Shown here: positions 52,864-62,816 of the stretch, in pieces
Numbering within the stretch: the stretch's first letter is position 1
How the letters are laid out: every line of letters begins with the position of its first letter
Source: Candidatus Francisella endociliophora
GTDB lineage: Bacteria; Pseudomonadota; Gammaproteobacteria; Francisellales; Francisellaceae
Length of the DNA: 64,000 nt
Assembly (NCBI RefSeq): GCF_000764555.1
Contig: NZ_CP009574.1
Coordinates: 1,736,001-1,800,000 of the forward strand
Direction: 5' to 3'
Program-made: the position numbers and the translations under genes
The notes under the pieces: model-generated
What the model was told of the DNA's origin: nothing
Seen by the model: only the letters and a program-made list of their open reading frames with translations
The model's database searches: none

Positions 52864-55755
52864 ATGTCTGGATTTAACTTTGAAAAAGACTTAGATCACC
52901 AAACAAACGCTGTTAATGCAGTTTTAGAAACATTTTCAGGAGTATCTGTTTCTGATAATAAAGATAAAACTATAGCAAGTGTATCTAACCCTATAGTAGA
53001 GCTAGGTGGTAATCTTTTATATACAAATCTAAATAAGATACAACAAAAAAATAATATTGATACATCAAAAAGAAATAAGAATAGTAATGTCTTTGATATA
53101 TCTATGGAAACAGGTACTGGTAAAACCTACACATACACAAAGATGATGTTTAAATTACACAACAATCTAGGTGTAGGTAAGTTTATTGTGATTGTCCCAA
53201 CATTATCTATCAAAGCAGGTACTGTAAACTTTCTCAAAGCAAAGGCTACTAAAGAGCATTTTAGACAAGATTATAACTGTGATATAAAAACCTATATTGT
53301 GGAGAGTCAGTCAGGCTCAAAGAAAAGTAAAAAGAGCTATATGCCACAGGCTGTACGAGAGTTTGTCGAGGCTAGAACAGATACTAAAAAAATTCATGTA
53401 CTTATAATTAATGCAGGAATGATAAATTCGGATACGATGGCTACAAATTTTGATATAAATTTATTTGATAAGTTTTCTAGTCCATTTACTGCAATTTCAT
53501 CTACTAAACCATTTACAATAATAGATGAGCCCCATAAGTTTGGTACAGACAAAAAAACTTGGAAAAATATTCAAAAATTTAACTCTCAATATATTTTTAG
53601 ATATGGTGCAACATTTGATGATAAATATGAAAATCTAATATATACACTCACAGCAATAGATGCTTTTAACCAAGATTTGGTAAAAGGTGTTGTAACACAT
53701 ATAGAAGATTTCAACCAAAAAGAAAATGCTTGGGTAACACTTACAAATACAGATGGTAAAGAAGCTACATTTGAGCTAAATGTAAATGGTAAAAAGAGCA
53801 GTTACAAACTGATAAAAGGTGCTAGTCTAAGCAAGATTCACAATGCTATGCACGATTTAAACATTGAGAATCTCAATAAAACAAAGGTTGTATTATCAAA
53901 TGGCTTGGAGCTAAAGAAAGGGGACAAAATAAATCCATACTCTTATCACCAAAGCTTACAATCTAGGATGATTGAAAACGCAATCAAAAGACATTTTGAA
54001 TTAGAGAAAGAATATCTAACTCAAGATGTTAAAATCAAACCTCTTACGCTATTTTTTATAGATGATATAGCAGGATATCGTGATGGCGACAATATATCAG
54101 GATCATTAAAACAAGAGTTTGAAGAATTAGCTACTCAATATATTATAAAAACCACATTAGAAAATGAAACAAATGAGTTTTATAGAAATTATTTACAAAA
54201 ATCTTTAGATGATATATCACAGATTCATGGTGGTTATTTCTCGAAAGATAATACTGATAAAGATGATAAGATTGAAAAGGAAGTAAATGAAATATTACAT
54301 GATAAAGAAAAACTTCTAAGTCTTGATAATACCCGTAGATTTATATTTTCAAAATGGACTTTGAGAGAGGGGTGGGATAATCCTAATGTTTTTCAAATCT
54401 GTAAGCTAAGAAGTAGTGGAAGTGTTACATCTAAACTACAAGAAGTAGGTCGTGGTTTGCGAATACCTGTTAATGAGTTTATGGCTAGAGAGAAAGGTAA
54501 AAACTATGAGTTACATTATTATGTAGACTTCACAGAAAAAGATTTTACAGAACAATTAGTAGGCGAGATTAATCAAAAATCACAGGCACTATTTGTCGAT
54601 AATCCAACAAAACTAACTGATGAGATGATAGCTGAGATTGTCAAACTATATGATATTAGCGAAGATGATCTATTAGAACATTTAGATAATGAAAATGTTA
54701 TAAAAAGAAGTAATGACTTTAAAGATGGAGGATATGCTAGATTAAAAGAGCTATACCCTAGAATCCTTTCAGAAACACTGAAAACTGGTAAAGTTAAAAA
54801 TGCCAATGATAAGAAACCAAAAGCAACTATTAGACAAGGTAAATATGAAGAGCTAAAAGATTTGTGGGAAAAGATAAATCAAAAAGTAATATTGGAATAC
54901 AAAATCGAGAGTGAAGAGCAATTCAAGCAAATACTACTTAAATATTTTCAAGAAAATAGCTATTTATTCAAGACTCAAGAAATTATCTCTAAAAATAAAA
55001 AACTAGTTTTTGAGAATGATTTGGCTTCTATTCAAGAGTTTACTAGTTTAAATATGCAGTCTTTACAAATATCTACAATGTCATATAGAGATTTTATTCG
55101 ACAATTAGCTATAGCGATTAATGTAAATATCAAAACATTACATTATGTATTTGCAGAATTAAAAGATAGCATTGATATTACAAAGTTTATGAATAATCAA
55201 ACTATTAGATTAATAAAAAGTGGGTTTAGCAAGTACATGTTAGATAATGCTATTGATAAGTATGAAATTGGATATAATAAAGTATCAAACACGATTCATC
55301 CTACTAAATTCACAGATGATAAGGGATCATGTTTAAGTGAAATATCTGCTATGGATTTAGGGGTTGTTTCTAGTAATGATAAAACAGCAGATGAATATTT
55401 ATTCAATGAGATGTTTTATGATTCTGAACTAGAAAAACAAAATATAATGACGAACATTGATGAAGTAATTGTATTTACTAAAATTCCAAAGAACTCAATC
55501 AAAATTCCAGTAGCTGGAGGAGATACATATTCGCCTGATTTCGCATACATTTTTAAAGATAAATACGGTGAGAAAAGTCTAAGTTTAATTGTTGAAACAA
55601 AGAACAAGGCAAAAAGAACATTGTTTAAAGATGAGGAGCAAAAAATTAGACATGCGCAGCAATTATTTTCAAATAGTGAAATAAATGTAGAGTTTAAAAC
55701 TCAATTTGATGGCGATAAGATTAGTGATATCTTGAGAAGCTATTTGGGAAATTAA
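52864..55755 (+). CDS. res: Type III restriction enzyme Res subunit
   Basis: The 963-residue superfamily 2 helicase-nuclease has Walker A METGTGKTYT (GTGKT 84-88), motif II DEPH (221-224) and the GWDNPNVFQICKLRSSGS plus EVGRGLRIPV motif VI region near 500-540. The C-terminal PD-ExK nuclease shows P891-D892 and E911-T-K913. Res translocates or slides on DNA after Mod recognition and cuts when two sites meet head to head. Overlap-free, 3 bases after mod, so co-transcribed. All motifs look functional. Confidence 0.93.
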   Translation: MSGFNFEKDLDHQTNAVNAVLETFSGVSVSDNKDKTIASVSNPIVELGGNLLYTNLNKIQQKNNIDTSKRNKNSNVFDISMETGTGKTYTYTKMMFKLHNNLGVGKFIVIVPTLSIKAGTVNFLKAKATKEHFRQDYNCDIKTYIVESQSGSKKSKKSYMPQAVREFVEARTDTKKIHVLIINAGMINSDTMATNFDINLFDKFSSPFTAISSTKPFTIIDEPHKFGTDKKTWKNIQKFNSQYIFRYGATFDDKYENLIYTLTAIDAFNQDLVKGVVTHIEDFNQKENAWVTLTNTDGKEATFELNVNGKKSSYKLIKGASLSKIHNAMHDLNIENLNKTKVVLSNGLELKKGDKINPYSYHQSLQSRMIENAIKRHFELEKEYLTQDVKIKPLTLFFIDDIAGYRDGDNISGSLKQEFEELATQYIIKTTLENETNEFYRNYLQKSLDDISQIHGGYFSKDNTDKDDKIEKEVNEILHDKEKLLSLDNTRRFIFSKWTLREGWDNPNVFQICKLRSSGSVTSKLQEVGRGLRIPVNEFMAREKGKNYELHYYVDFTEKDFTEQLVGEINQKSQALFVDNPTKLTDEMIAEIVKLYDISEDDLLEHLDNENVIKRSNDFKDGGYARLKELYPRILSETLKTGKVKNANDKKPKATIRQGKYEELKDLWEKINQKVILEYKIESEEQFKQILLKYFQENSYLFKTQEIISKNKKLVFENDLASIQEFTSLNMQSLQISTMSYRDFIRQLAIAINVNIKTLHYVFAELKDSIDITKFMNNQTIRLIKSGFSKYMLDNAIDKYEIGYNKVSNTIHPTKFTDDKGSCLSEISAMDLGVVSSNDKTADEYLFNEMFYDSELEKQNIMTNIDEVIVFTKIPKNSIKIPVAGGDTYSPDFAYIFKDKYGEKSLSLIVETKNKAKRTLFKDEEQKIRHAQQLFSNSEINVEFKTQFDGDKISDILRSYLGN

Positions 55756-55795
55756 TAAGAGCATAAGTAAAAAATCATAAAATATCTGAGTTTGT

Positions 55796-56311
55796 GTGAG
55801 AAATAATACGTTGGGATTATACAAAAATATTTATATAAGTTTTGAAATAGCTATAGCTGCTTGTTTATGTTTCTTGCTTGGATTTTATGTGTCAGGATGG
55901 ATACATAAAGGTCAATCTATCATAGGTGGATTTTGGTGCTTGATTACGGTTTCAACAATATTACAATTAAGTGTTAAAGATTCTTATTTAGCTGCTTTTC
56001 AAATATTAGTTGGTTCTGTAGTTGGAGGTGTTACAGCATTTATTTTTACGCTTACCTTTGGTTATCATTATTTAGTTATGATTTTTGCTGTGGCTATTAG
56101 TGTATTTATTACTGCAAGCATTGGTCTTGAGAATGCTGTGAAAATGAGTAGTGCTAATGCGGGTGTGATAGTAGCCTTAGGTTTATATCAACCAACTTAT
56201 TCACCTTTTGTAAATACAGGTTTACGTTTGATAGAGACATTTAGTGGTACTGCGATAGCTTTATTTTTTATATTCATAAGTAGGATTTTTAAGGTAAGAA
56301 CTGACGAATGA
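55796..56311 (+). CDS. Small FUSC-type membrane protein (half-size aromatic acid exporter family)
   Basis: The 171-residue protein has about five to six membrane helices and resembles the N-terminal membrane half of FUSC/aromatic acid exporter proteins (WCLITVSTILQLSVKDSYLAAF, RLIETFSGTAIALFF). There is no soluble domain, so it may work as an oligomer or be a reduced form. The start is GTG. It overlaps the recB start by 4 bases (ATGA), an odd translational coupling between a membrane protein and a DNA repair nuclease. Confidence 0.75.
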   Translation: MRNNTLGLYKNIYISFEIAIAACLCFLLGFYVSGWIHKGQSIIGGFWCLITVSTILQLSVKDSYLAAFQILVGSVVGGVTAFIFTLTFGYHYLVMIFAVAISVFITASIGLENAVKMSSANAGVIVALGLYQPTYSPFVNTGLRLIETFSGTAIALFFIFISRIFKVRTDE

Positions 56312-59300
56312 AAAATCTAGATGCAAAAACAATATCTTTACAAGGTCGACATATAATTGAGGCTAGTGCAGGTACTGGTAAGACTTATAATATTACAGAG
56401 TTGTATATTCGACTTTTATTAGAGAAAAAATTATTACCAAGTAATATTCTTGTAATGACATTCACCAAAGATGCGACCCAAGAGATTATAGGTAGAGTAG
56501 AGGCAAAAATTCGTGATGTATTAAATAGTTATACCGAAGAAAAAAAAGAGTCTAATAAAGAAAATTACAAACATCTAAAAAGAGCGCTACTTGAAATAGA
56601 TGAAGCAGCTATTTTTACTATACATGGCTTCTGTAAAAAAGTTTTGAGTGAGCAAGCTTTTGCTTCAGGTATGGAGATGGATGTCTCTATGGAAGTTGAT
56701 ACTTCTGATATTTTACAAAAGGTTGTAGAGGATTTTTTCAGGAAGAATATTAATAAAAGTGAAACTAATTTTGAATATTTAAAAGCATATAGTCTACATA
56801 CACCAGAGAAGTTTTTGGATAAGTTAAGGAATGTTGTTAGAGCTAATTATGAGATATTGGCAGATACTTTTGAGCAAGAAATAGAAAAATTAGCGAAAGA
56901 AAAACAGCAGGTTTTTGTAAATTTAGAAGTGAATAAATCTTTTATATTTGATAATTTGATATTAGCAAAAGACAAGAAGAAAGCATCTATAGACAAAGAG
57001 CAAGCAAGAATTATAGAGTGGCAAGTTATAGAAAGTTGGTTTAACGACAGTCAATTTAGCTTAATACCTAAAGAGGTCTCTGCTTTTATTAATGGTAATC
57101 GATATCGTGGTAGAGAGGACATTGCTGAGGTATTTGAAGAGATTAAAGATTTAAAAGATAAGTATTTAAAAATCAAAGATTTAGATGAGTATAAGAAACA
57201 GTTTGATGCAGCCCAATTCATCAAACAATCTTGTTTAAAAATCAGTGAAGATTTTACAAAAGCTAAAGAGCAAAAAGGAGTATTAGATTTTGATGATCTG
57301 ATTTCTAAACTATGCCAAAGTGTCAAAAAATCTCCAGATTTAGTTAAAACCTTGCAACAGCAATATCCCGTTGCTCTGATTGATGAGTTTCAAGATACGG
57401 ATGCACAGCAGTATGAGATATTAGATACAGTATATCCTATGAATAGAGATGATTTGTTATTATTAATGATAGGTGATCCGAAGCAAGCAATCTATGGTTT
57501 TAGAGGTGGAGATATCTTTACATATCTAAAAGCTAAAGCTAGTTGTCCAAATGATAATCAATGGAGCATGGATACTAACTGGCGCTCAACTAGTCAGATG
57601 ATAAAAGCCTACAATCGTCTTTTTTATAAAGAGGATTATAACCCAGGAGCTGAAACAAAAGTTGGTGATAATATTTTTAGTGAGGGTATTGGCTATCAAA
57701 TTGTTAAAGCATCTCCAAAAGCAGATGAAAAAATAAAAGATTTTGGTGATAATCTCAAGCCTATCAATTATTTCTATTATGCTGTTAAGGAAGAGGATAA
57801 AAAAGGTGATATTGATACTCAACTATCAACTTGGACTGCAAATGAGATTAGCAGACTTCTAAATTCAGGAAAAGTTGCCGAGAATGATATAGCAATATTA
57901 GTTGAGAATCGTACACAGGCAACTTCTGTTCAGCAAGCCTTGGCAAAAAATAATCTTAGTTCAGTATATCTAAGTCAACGAGATAATGTCTATCATAGTC
58001 AAGAGGCTAGCGAGATTTTGACAGTCATGGAAGGTATAAATGAACTTGAGAATAAATCATTACTTAAAAGAGCTTTATCAACTAGCTTACTTGGTGGCAC
58101 AGCTGAGAAGTTTATTGAGTATACAGATGAGAATGACATCTCAGCATGGGACAATGAGATAGAAAAGGCAAAATCATTACGAAAACAATGGCAAAAGTAT
58201 GGTTTTATGTCTTTTATAATGGCTGTTTTGCATGATAGGTTCACTCAAAGAGGAGAATCAAAAGAGAGAACGATTACTAATATCTTGCATTTAGCAGAGC
58301 TTATAAAGGTAGCAGAGAATAAATATAAACATCCAAACCAGCTTATCAAATGGTATCGCCAGCAAATCAAAGTTGCCGCAACAGCAGAGGGTGAGCTTAG
58401 GCTAGAAAGCGATGATAACCTTATCAAAATTATCACAATTCATGGCTCAAAAGGACTTGAGTATCCAGTAGTTTTTGTTCCCTTTGCAAGCTCATTTAAT
58501 AGTAAAAAAATACAAACACAAAAAATTAATAAGTACTACGATAGTAAACTAGGTCAAATAGTTTATAAGATAGGAGAATGTGATATAGCAAAAAACTTAA
58601 TTGAAAAAGAAACTGTTGAAGAATTAATGAGATTGCTTTATGTAGCAGTTACTAGAGCCGAGCATAGATGTTATATAGGGGGTTCTAAATATAAAGGGTG
58701 TGAGAATTCTCCATTAGCTCAATTTTTGAAATATAAAAAAGACGATGATTGGCTAGATAAAGTTCAAAAAATTACAGCGAATCCTGTTAATCAGAGTATG
58801 TTTATAGATATTAGCAGTTGTCATAAACCAAGCAAGCAAAGGTCACTGAGTACTTCGACTCCGCTCAGCAACCACGTAGTTGAAGTGCCGTGCTACGACG
58901 AGTTAAAATCAAAAAACATAACCCTAAAAAACGACAATTGGGAAATGCTATCTTTTTCAAAAATCTCAAAATCTAAATCTCAAAATATAGCTTTAGAAAA
59001 AGAAAATGATGAGTCGGAAGACGAGAATGTGCAAGAATTAAAGCAGAGTTTAGAGTATAGGTTTACAGCACCAAAAGGAGCAGATTTAGGTAATATCTTG
59101 CATAATGCTCTAGAGCATACAGATTTTAGTACAGGTCCGATTGAAGAAACTCTTTTGCAAGAGCAAATAGATAGATATAAAGTAGTTGCTGCAGAAGATT
59201 TTGAGAATATCAAAAGGTGGTTAGAAGAGTGCTTAGAAGCCCCAATCAAAAAAATATCACAGAGTAGAACTGAAAAATGTCCACAAACAGACTTGTTTTT

Positions 59301-59841
59301 AGATAACGGTAGTTTAGATAATAGTTTCTGTCTAAAAGATATTCCAAATACAAAAACATTAAAGGAAGCAGAGTTTTATTTTCCTATCACAAATAAGAAA
59401 CTTTTTAAGACGAATATCATTAGTTTTTTAGAAAATTATCGTAATTTGCCAGTTAATTATAGTGAGTTTGATAATCAGAAAGTTTTTGGTATGCTTCATG
59501 GCTTTATAGATTTAATCTTTGAGTATGATGGTAAATACTATGTAGCTGATTACAAATCAAACTATCTTGGTGATAAATTAGAAAACTATAATCAACAATC
59601 AATGCAAGAGAAGAATCGAAGTAGCTTTTATGATTTGCAGTATCTTATTTATAGTGTTGCTCTAGATAAGTACCTTCAGCAAAATATAGCAGATTATGAC
59701 TTTGAACAACACTTTGGAGGAGTCTATTATTTCTATCTTCGAGGTATGAAAAATGGTTTTGGTGTATATAGTGCAAGACCTTCACTAGAAATAATATCTA
59801 AGCTATCAAAGCTGTTTGATGGAGGTAAGGCAAATGTATAA
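56308..59841 (+). CDS. recB: Exodeoxyribonuclease V beta subunit RecB
   Basis: RecB is the 3'-5' helicase and nuclease of RecBCD. The 1177-residue protein has Walker A ASAGTGKTYN (21-26 core) and LIDEFQDTDAQQYEIL, LLMIGDPKQAIYGFRG, TNWRST and ITIHGSKGLEYPVVFVPF for the UvrD-type helicase. The C-terminal nuclease is GFIDLIFEYDGKYYVADYKSN (D1081, K1083). Residues 845-861 derive from an inserted repeat in the helicase-nuclease linker. It overlaps the upstream FUSC-like gene by 4 bases and recD by 8. Confidence 0.97.
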   Translation: MKNLDAKTISLQGRHIIEASAGTGKTYNITELYIRLLLEKKLLPSNILVMTFTKDATQEIIGRVEAKIRDVLNSYTEEKKESNKENYKHLKRALLEIDEAAIFTIHGFCKKVLSEQAFASGMEMDVSMEVDTSDILQKVVEDFFRKNINKSETNFEYLKAYSLHTPEKFLDKLRNVVRANYEILADTFEQEIEKLAKEKQQVFVNLEVNKSFIFDNLILAKDKKKASIDKEQARIIEWQVIESWFNDSQFSLIPKEVSAFINGNRYRGREDIAEVFEEIKDLKDKYLKIKDLDEYKKQFDAAQFIKQSCLKISEDFTKAKEQKGVLDFDDLISKLCQSVKKSPDLVKTLQQQYPVALIDEFQDTDAQQYEILDTVYPMNRDDLLLLMIGDPKQAIYGFRGGDIFTYLKAKASCPNDNQWSMDTNWRSTSQMIKAYNRLFYKEDYNPGAETKVGDNIFSEGIGYQIVKASPKADEKIKDFGDNLKPINYFYYAVKEEDKKGDIDTQLSTWTANEISRLLNSGKVAENDIAILVENRTQATSVQQALAKNNLSSVYLSQRDNVYHSQEASEILTVMEGINELENKSLLKRALSTSLLGGTAEKFIEYTDENDISAWDNEIEKAKSLRKQWQKYGFMSFIMAVLHDRFTQRGESKERTITNILHLAELIKVAENKYKHPNQLIKWYRQQIKVAATAEGELRLESDDNLIKIITIHGSKGLEYPVVFVPFASSFNSKKIQTQKINKYYDSKLGQIVYKIGECDIAKNLIEKETVEELMRLLYVAVTRAEHRCYIGGSKYKGCENSPLAQFLKYKKDDDWLDKVQKITANPVNQSMFIDISSCHKPSKQRSLSTSTPLSNHVVEVPCYDELKSKNITLKNDNWEMLSFSKISKSKSQNIALEKENDESEDENVQELKQSLEYRFTAPKGADLGNILHNALEHTDFSTGPIEETLLQEQIDRYKVVAAEDFENIKRWLEECLEAPIKKISQSRTEKCPQTDLFLDNGSLDNSFCLKDIPNTKTLKEAEFYFPITNKKLFKTNIISFLENYRNLPVNYSEFDNQKVFGMLHGFIDLIFEYDGKYYVADYKSNYLGDKLENYNQQSMQEKNRSSFYDLQYLIYSVALDKYLQQNIADYDFEQHFGGVYYFYLRGMKNGFGVYSARPSLEIISKLSKLFDGGKANV
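58840..58890 (+). repeat. In-frame palindromic repeat copy inside recB (long form)
   Basis: The 51-base stretch encodes RSLS, TSTPLS, NHV and VEVP in order. Its ends match the recC copy (RSLS and VEVP), and its middle carries the core in the recD orientation (TSTPLS), so it looks like a nested or composite copy. It adds 17 codons with no stop between the helicase and nuclease domains. Confidence 0.8.
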
Positions 59842-61615
59842 GACTTTTAAAGAAGCTAGCCAAAGTCTAGATATTAGACCAGTAGATTTTTTCTTTGCTA
59901 AAGAAGTGTTAGAAGAGATAAAAGTGAGATATAAAATAGAACAAACTTCAGCAAATATATTGTTACATTTGTTAATGAAGTTAATGTCAGAATATGGGCA
60001 TGGTCATAGCTGTATAAGATTAAAAGAGGTTGCTGATACAACTGTTTTTGCTTCTGATATAGCAGATGATGAACCAAAGGAAGGTTTTAAACTACCAGAA
60101 CATAAGCAACTATTAAGTGTATTAACACAACTAAATTATGATAATTTACCTATTTATTTTACTAAAGACTTCGATTCTTTATATATCAAAAAGTTATGCA
60201 TGTATGAAAAAGAAATAGCGGATTTCATAAAGCTAAAGACTGTTGAAAAAATTAAAGAAAATAGACGCATTGAAGAGATTGTGTACGAACTATTTGAGTC
60301 AAGTGATGAAATTGATTGGCAAAAGCAAGCTGTTATTAAAAGTTTAAGTTATGATTTTAGCATTATTTCAGGTGGTCCTGGAACGGGAAAAACAACTACA
60401 GTAGCTAAGCTTCTATTAGCTATGCAAATAATGGAGTGTAAGCAACAAAAGATAGCTCTTCTAGCCCCAACTGGCAAAGCAGCTCAGAGAATGACAGAGT
60501 CTTTGAGAAAAACTTTAGCAAATACCATTCCGTCAGGCTTGACCATGGAATCTATAATGCAGGAAAATGAGATTATGAACTACACTTCGACTCCGCTCAG
60601 TGATCTAGTCCATAATGCTTCGTCGGATAACTATTTACAAAACCTAGAAGCACAAACAATTCATAGATTCTTAGGGCTAAGACCAAACTCAAAATTTGTT
60701 AAATATGGAGAGAAAACAAAAGCACCTTTTGATGTGATAATTGTTGATGAAGCATCGATGTTGGATGTTAATATTTTTATCAAGCTAATTAGAGCTGTTG
60801 GTGAAGATACAAAGCTAATCCTACTTGGTGATGTTAACCAGCTTCCTTCTGTAGAGGCAGGCAGTTTATTAGCTAACTTTACAACAAGTATAGATGGTAG
60901 TATTTCTAAGTTTACAGCTAAGCTTATTAAAAATTATCGTTCGCAACAAAATATTAATAATCTTGCTAGTGATGTTTTATTAGGAGATGTTGATATAGCC
61001 AAACACCAAAATGAAAATATCAGTTTTTATGATTTTAAATGGTTAGATAAACAACTGCAGGTTTATGCAGATAAATACAAAGAGTTACAATTATCAGAAA
61101 GCCATAAAGAAGCGTTACATCAACTTAATAAATTTAGAGTATTAGTAGCCAATAAAAACCTTGAAATAGGTACTGATAGATTAAATCAAAAAATTGAGCA
61201 GTTACTTGGTAGAGCAAAAGATACTATCTATAAAGGTAAGCCTATAATGATAACTCAAAATAGTTATTCATTAGGATTGTTTAATGGCGATGTGGGGATT
61301 ATTTGGCCAGATAACACAGGGGCTCTAAGAGCGTATTTTGATGGTAAAGAAGATCGAGCATTTAGCTTAAATATGTTGCCACAATATGAGAGTGTTTATG
61401 CTATGACAATTCATAAAACACAAGGCTTGGAGTTTGATGAAGTAGCAATAATTTTACCGCCAGAAGATAATGAGGCTTTAACAAAACAACTTTTATATAC
61501 TGGAATAACCAGAGCAAAAACAAAATTAGATGTTATATCTGCACAGAAAATTTTCAAAACAGTTATAAAAAAAGATCTGCAAAGAAACTCTAATATAGCT
61601 AGGTTATTATCGTAG
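59834..61615 (+). CDS. recD: Exodeoxyribonuclease V alpha subunit RecD
   Basis: RecD is the 5'-3' helicase of RecBCD. With ATG 59834 (GGAGG just upstream) the protein is 593 residues; an earlier ATG at 59816 is less likely. Walker A GGPGTGKT lies at 180-187, the ALLAPTGKAAQRM motif and VIIVDEASMLD follow, and the C-terminal AMTIHKTQGLEFDEVAIIL with TGITRAK closes the SF1B core. Residues 250-257 are encoded by the shared repeat. An 8-base overlap with recB indicates coupling. Confidence 0.97.
   Translation: MYKTFKEASQSLDIRPVDFFFAKEVLEEIKVRYKIEQTSANILLHLLMKLMSEYGHGHSCIRLKEVADTTVFASDIADDEPKEGFKLPEHKQLLSVLTQLNYDNLPIYFTKDFDSLYIKKLCMYEKEIADFIKLKTVEKIKENRRIEEIVYELFESSDEIDWQKQAVIKSLSYDFSIISGGPGTGKTTTVAKLLLAMQIMECKQQKIALLAPTGKAAQRMTESLRKTLANTIPSGLTMESIMQENEIMNYTSTPLSDLVHNASSDNYLQNLEAQTIHRFLGLRPNSKFVKYGEKTKAPFDVIIVDEASMLDVNIFIKLIRAVGEDTKLILLGDVNQLPSVEAGSLLANFTTSIDGSISKFTAKLIKNYRSQQNINNLASDVLLGDVDIAKHQNENISFYDFKWLDKQLQVYADKYKELQLSESHKEALHQLNKFRVLVANKNLEIGTDRLNQKIEQLLGRAKDTIYKGKPIMITQNSYSLGLFNGDVGIIWPDNTGALRAYFDGKEDRAFSLNMLPQYESVYAMTIHKTQGLEFDEVAIILPPEDNEALTKQLLYTGITRAKTKLDVISAQKIFKTVIKKDLQRNSNIARLLS
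60583..60605 (+). repeat. In-frame palindromic repeat copy inside recD (inverted orientation)
   Basis: CACTTCGACTCCGCTCAG (60583-60600) plus TGATC encodes TSTPLSD. The 18 bases are the exact reverse complement of the recC core, so the same element is read in the opposite orientation and still gives an open frame. It lies between Walker A and Walker B of RecD in a non-motif region. Confidence 0.8.
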
Positions 61616-61667
61616 CTTAGAGTCTTTATGATATTATACTATTAGATACAAATTTATAAGATAACTC

Positions 61668-62777
61668 ATGACATTTCAAGATTTTAAAATAAGTTTAGAG
61701 ATAATCCAATCTTTAGAAGATAAAAATATTACAACACCAGCAAATGCCCAAAAACTAAGTTTTGAGAGTATTTATAATGGTAAAAATGTATGGTTAAAAT
61801 CGCCAACAGGTAGTGGTAAAACTTTAGCTTATTTGTTACCAATTATTGAGAAACTCCTACAAGAAAAGCAATCTTTAACACAAGTGATATTTTTTACACC
61901 TACACATGAATTAGCTATACAAATTAGCAATTTTATAAATGAGACATTTTCTAGTATTGGAGTTAAATCGTTAGCTTTGATAGGTAAAGTATCTATAGAA
62001 AGACAAAAAGAAAAGCTAAAGAAAAAACCGCAAATAGTTGTAGGCTCAGTTGGTAGAATACTTGAGTTAGTAGAAATAAAAAAATTAAAAGCGAATCACT
62101 TCAAATATTGCATAATTGATGAAGCTGATAGAATGCTAGAGGATGATAGCTTAAAAACGCTTCGTAAAATCATCGAAAAAGCTAATAATCTACAATATAT
62201 ACTTGGCTCAGCAACTATCAAAAACCATGCATTAGATGTAGCTAGTAACTTTATAGATGATATTGAGCTTCTTGATAATTCTACTGAAAAAGAGACAATA
62301 GTTCACAGTTATATAGTTGCTGAAGGTAATCGTAAAAATGAAACACTAAGAAGCTTGATCAAGGCTGTAACACCAGCTAAAACTATAGTTTTTTTACATA
62401 AAAACAATGATGTTAATTTTGTGACCAAAAAGCTTAATGCTGCAAAAATAAATGTTGGTTCATTACATGGTGAGCAAAATAAGATTGATAGAGCAAATAC
62501 TATTAGGAAATTCAAAAAAGGTGAAATTCAAGTTCTGGTAGCATCAGATGTTGCTGCAAGAGGTTTAGATATTGATAATGTAGATTTTGTAGTAAATTAC
62601 GATATACCTACTAAATACGAAGATTATCAGCACAGAGCAGGTAGAACAGGACGTATGGGTAAGAAAGGTAACAGCGTGCTTATTATCAGTCAAAGAGAGC
62701 TATCATATATTGAAAAGCTCCAGAAGAAAATTATCCTTAAAGAAGGTAAGCTAGGTTTTGGCGAGTATAATGTTTAG
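61668..62777 (+). CDS. DEAD-box ATP-dependent RNA helicase
   Basis: The 369-residue protein has just the two RecA-like domains of a DEAD-box helicase: motif I SPTGSGKT (45-52), Ia PTHELAI, II DEAD (151-154), III SAT (181-183), V ASDVAARGLDIDNVDFVVNYD and VI HRAGRTGRMG. The N-terminal Q-motif region is present, and there is only a short C-terminal tail, so it is compact compared with SrmB, CsdA or DbpA. It may act in ribosome assembly or RNA decay; the subgroup is uncertain. Confidence 0.93.
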   Translation: MTFQDFKISLEIIQSLEDKNITTPANAQKLSFESIYNGKNVWLKSPTGSGKTLAYLLPIIEKLLQEKQSLTQVIFFTPTHELAIQISNFINETFSSIGVKSLALIGKVSIERQKEKLKKKPQIVVGSVGRILELVEIKKLKANHFKYCIIDEADRMLEDDSLKTLRKIIEKANNLQYILGSATIKNHALDVASNFIDDIELLDNSTEKETIVHSYIVAEGNRKNETLRSLIKAVTPAKTIVFLHKNNDVNFVTKKLNAAKINVGSLHGEQNKIDRANTIRKFKKGEIQVLVASDVAARGLDIDNVDFVVNYDIPTKYEDYQHRAGRTGRMGKKGNSVLIISQRELSYIEKLQKKIILKEGKLGFGEYNV

Positions 62778-62816
62778 GTTAGTCAAACTAACTCAGCAGC
62801 ATAACTAAAGTAAAAT

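Noticed and set aside
50821-55755. Phase-variable type III R-M
   Set aside because: I found no simple-sequence repeat tract in the coding regions of mod or in its promoter region, and both frames are intact.
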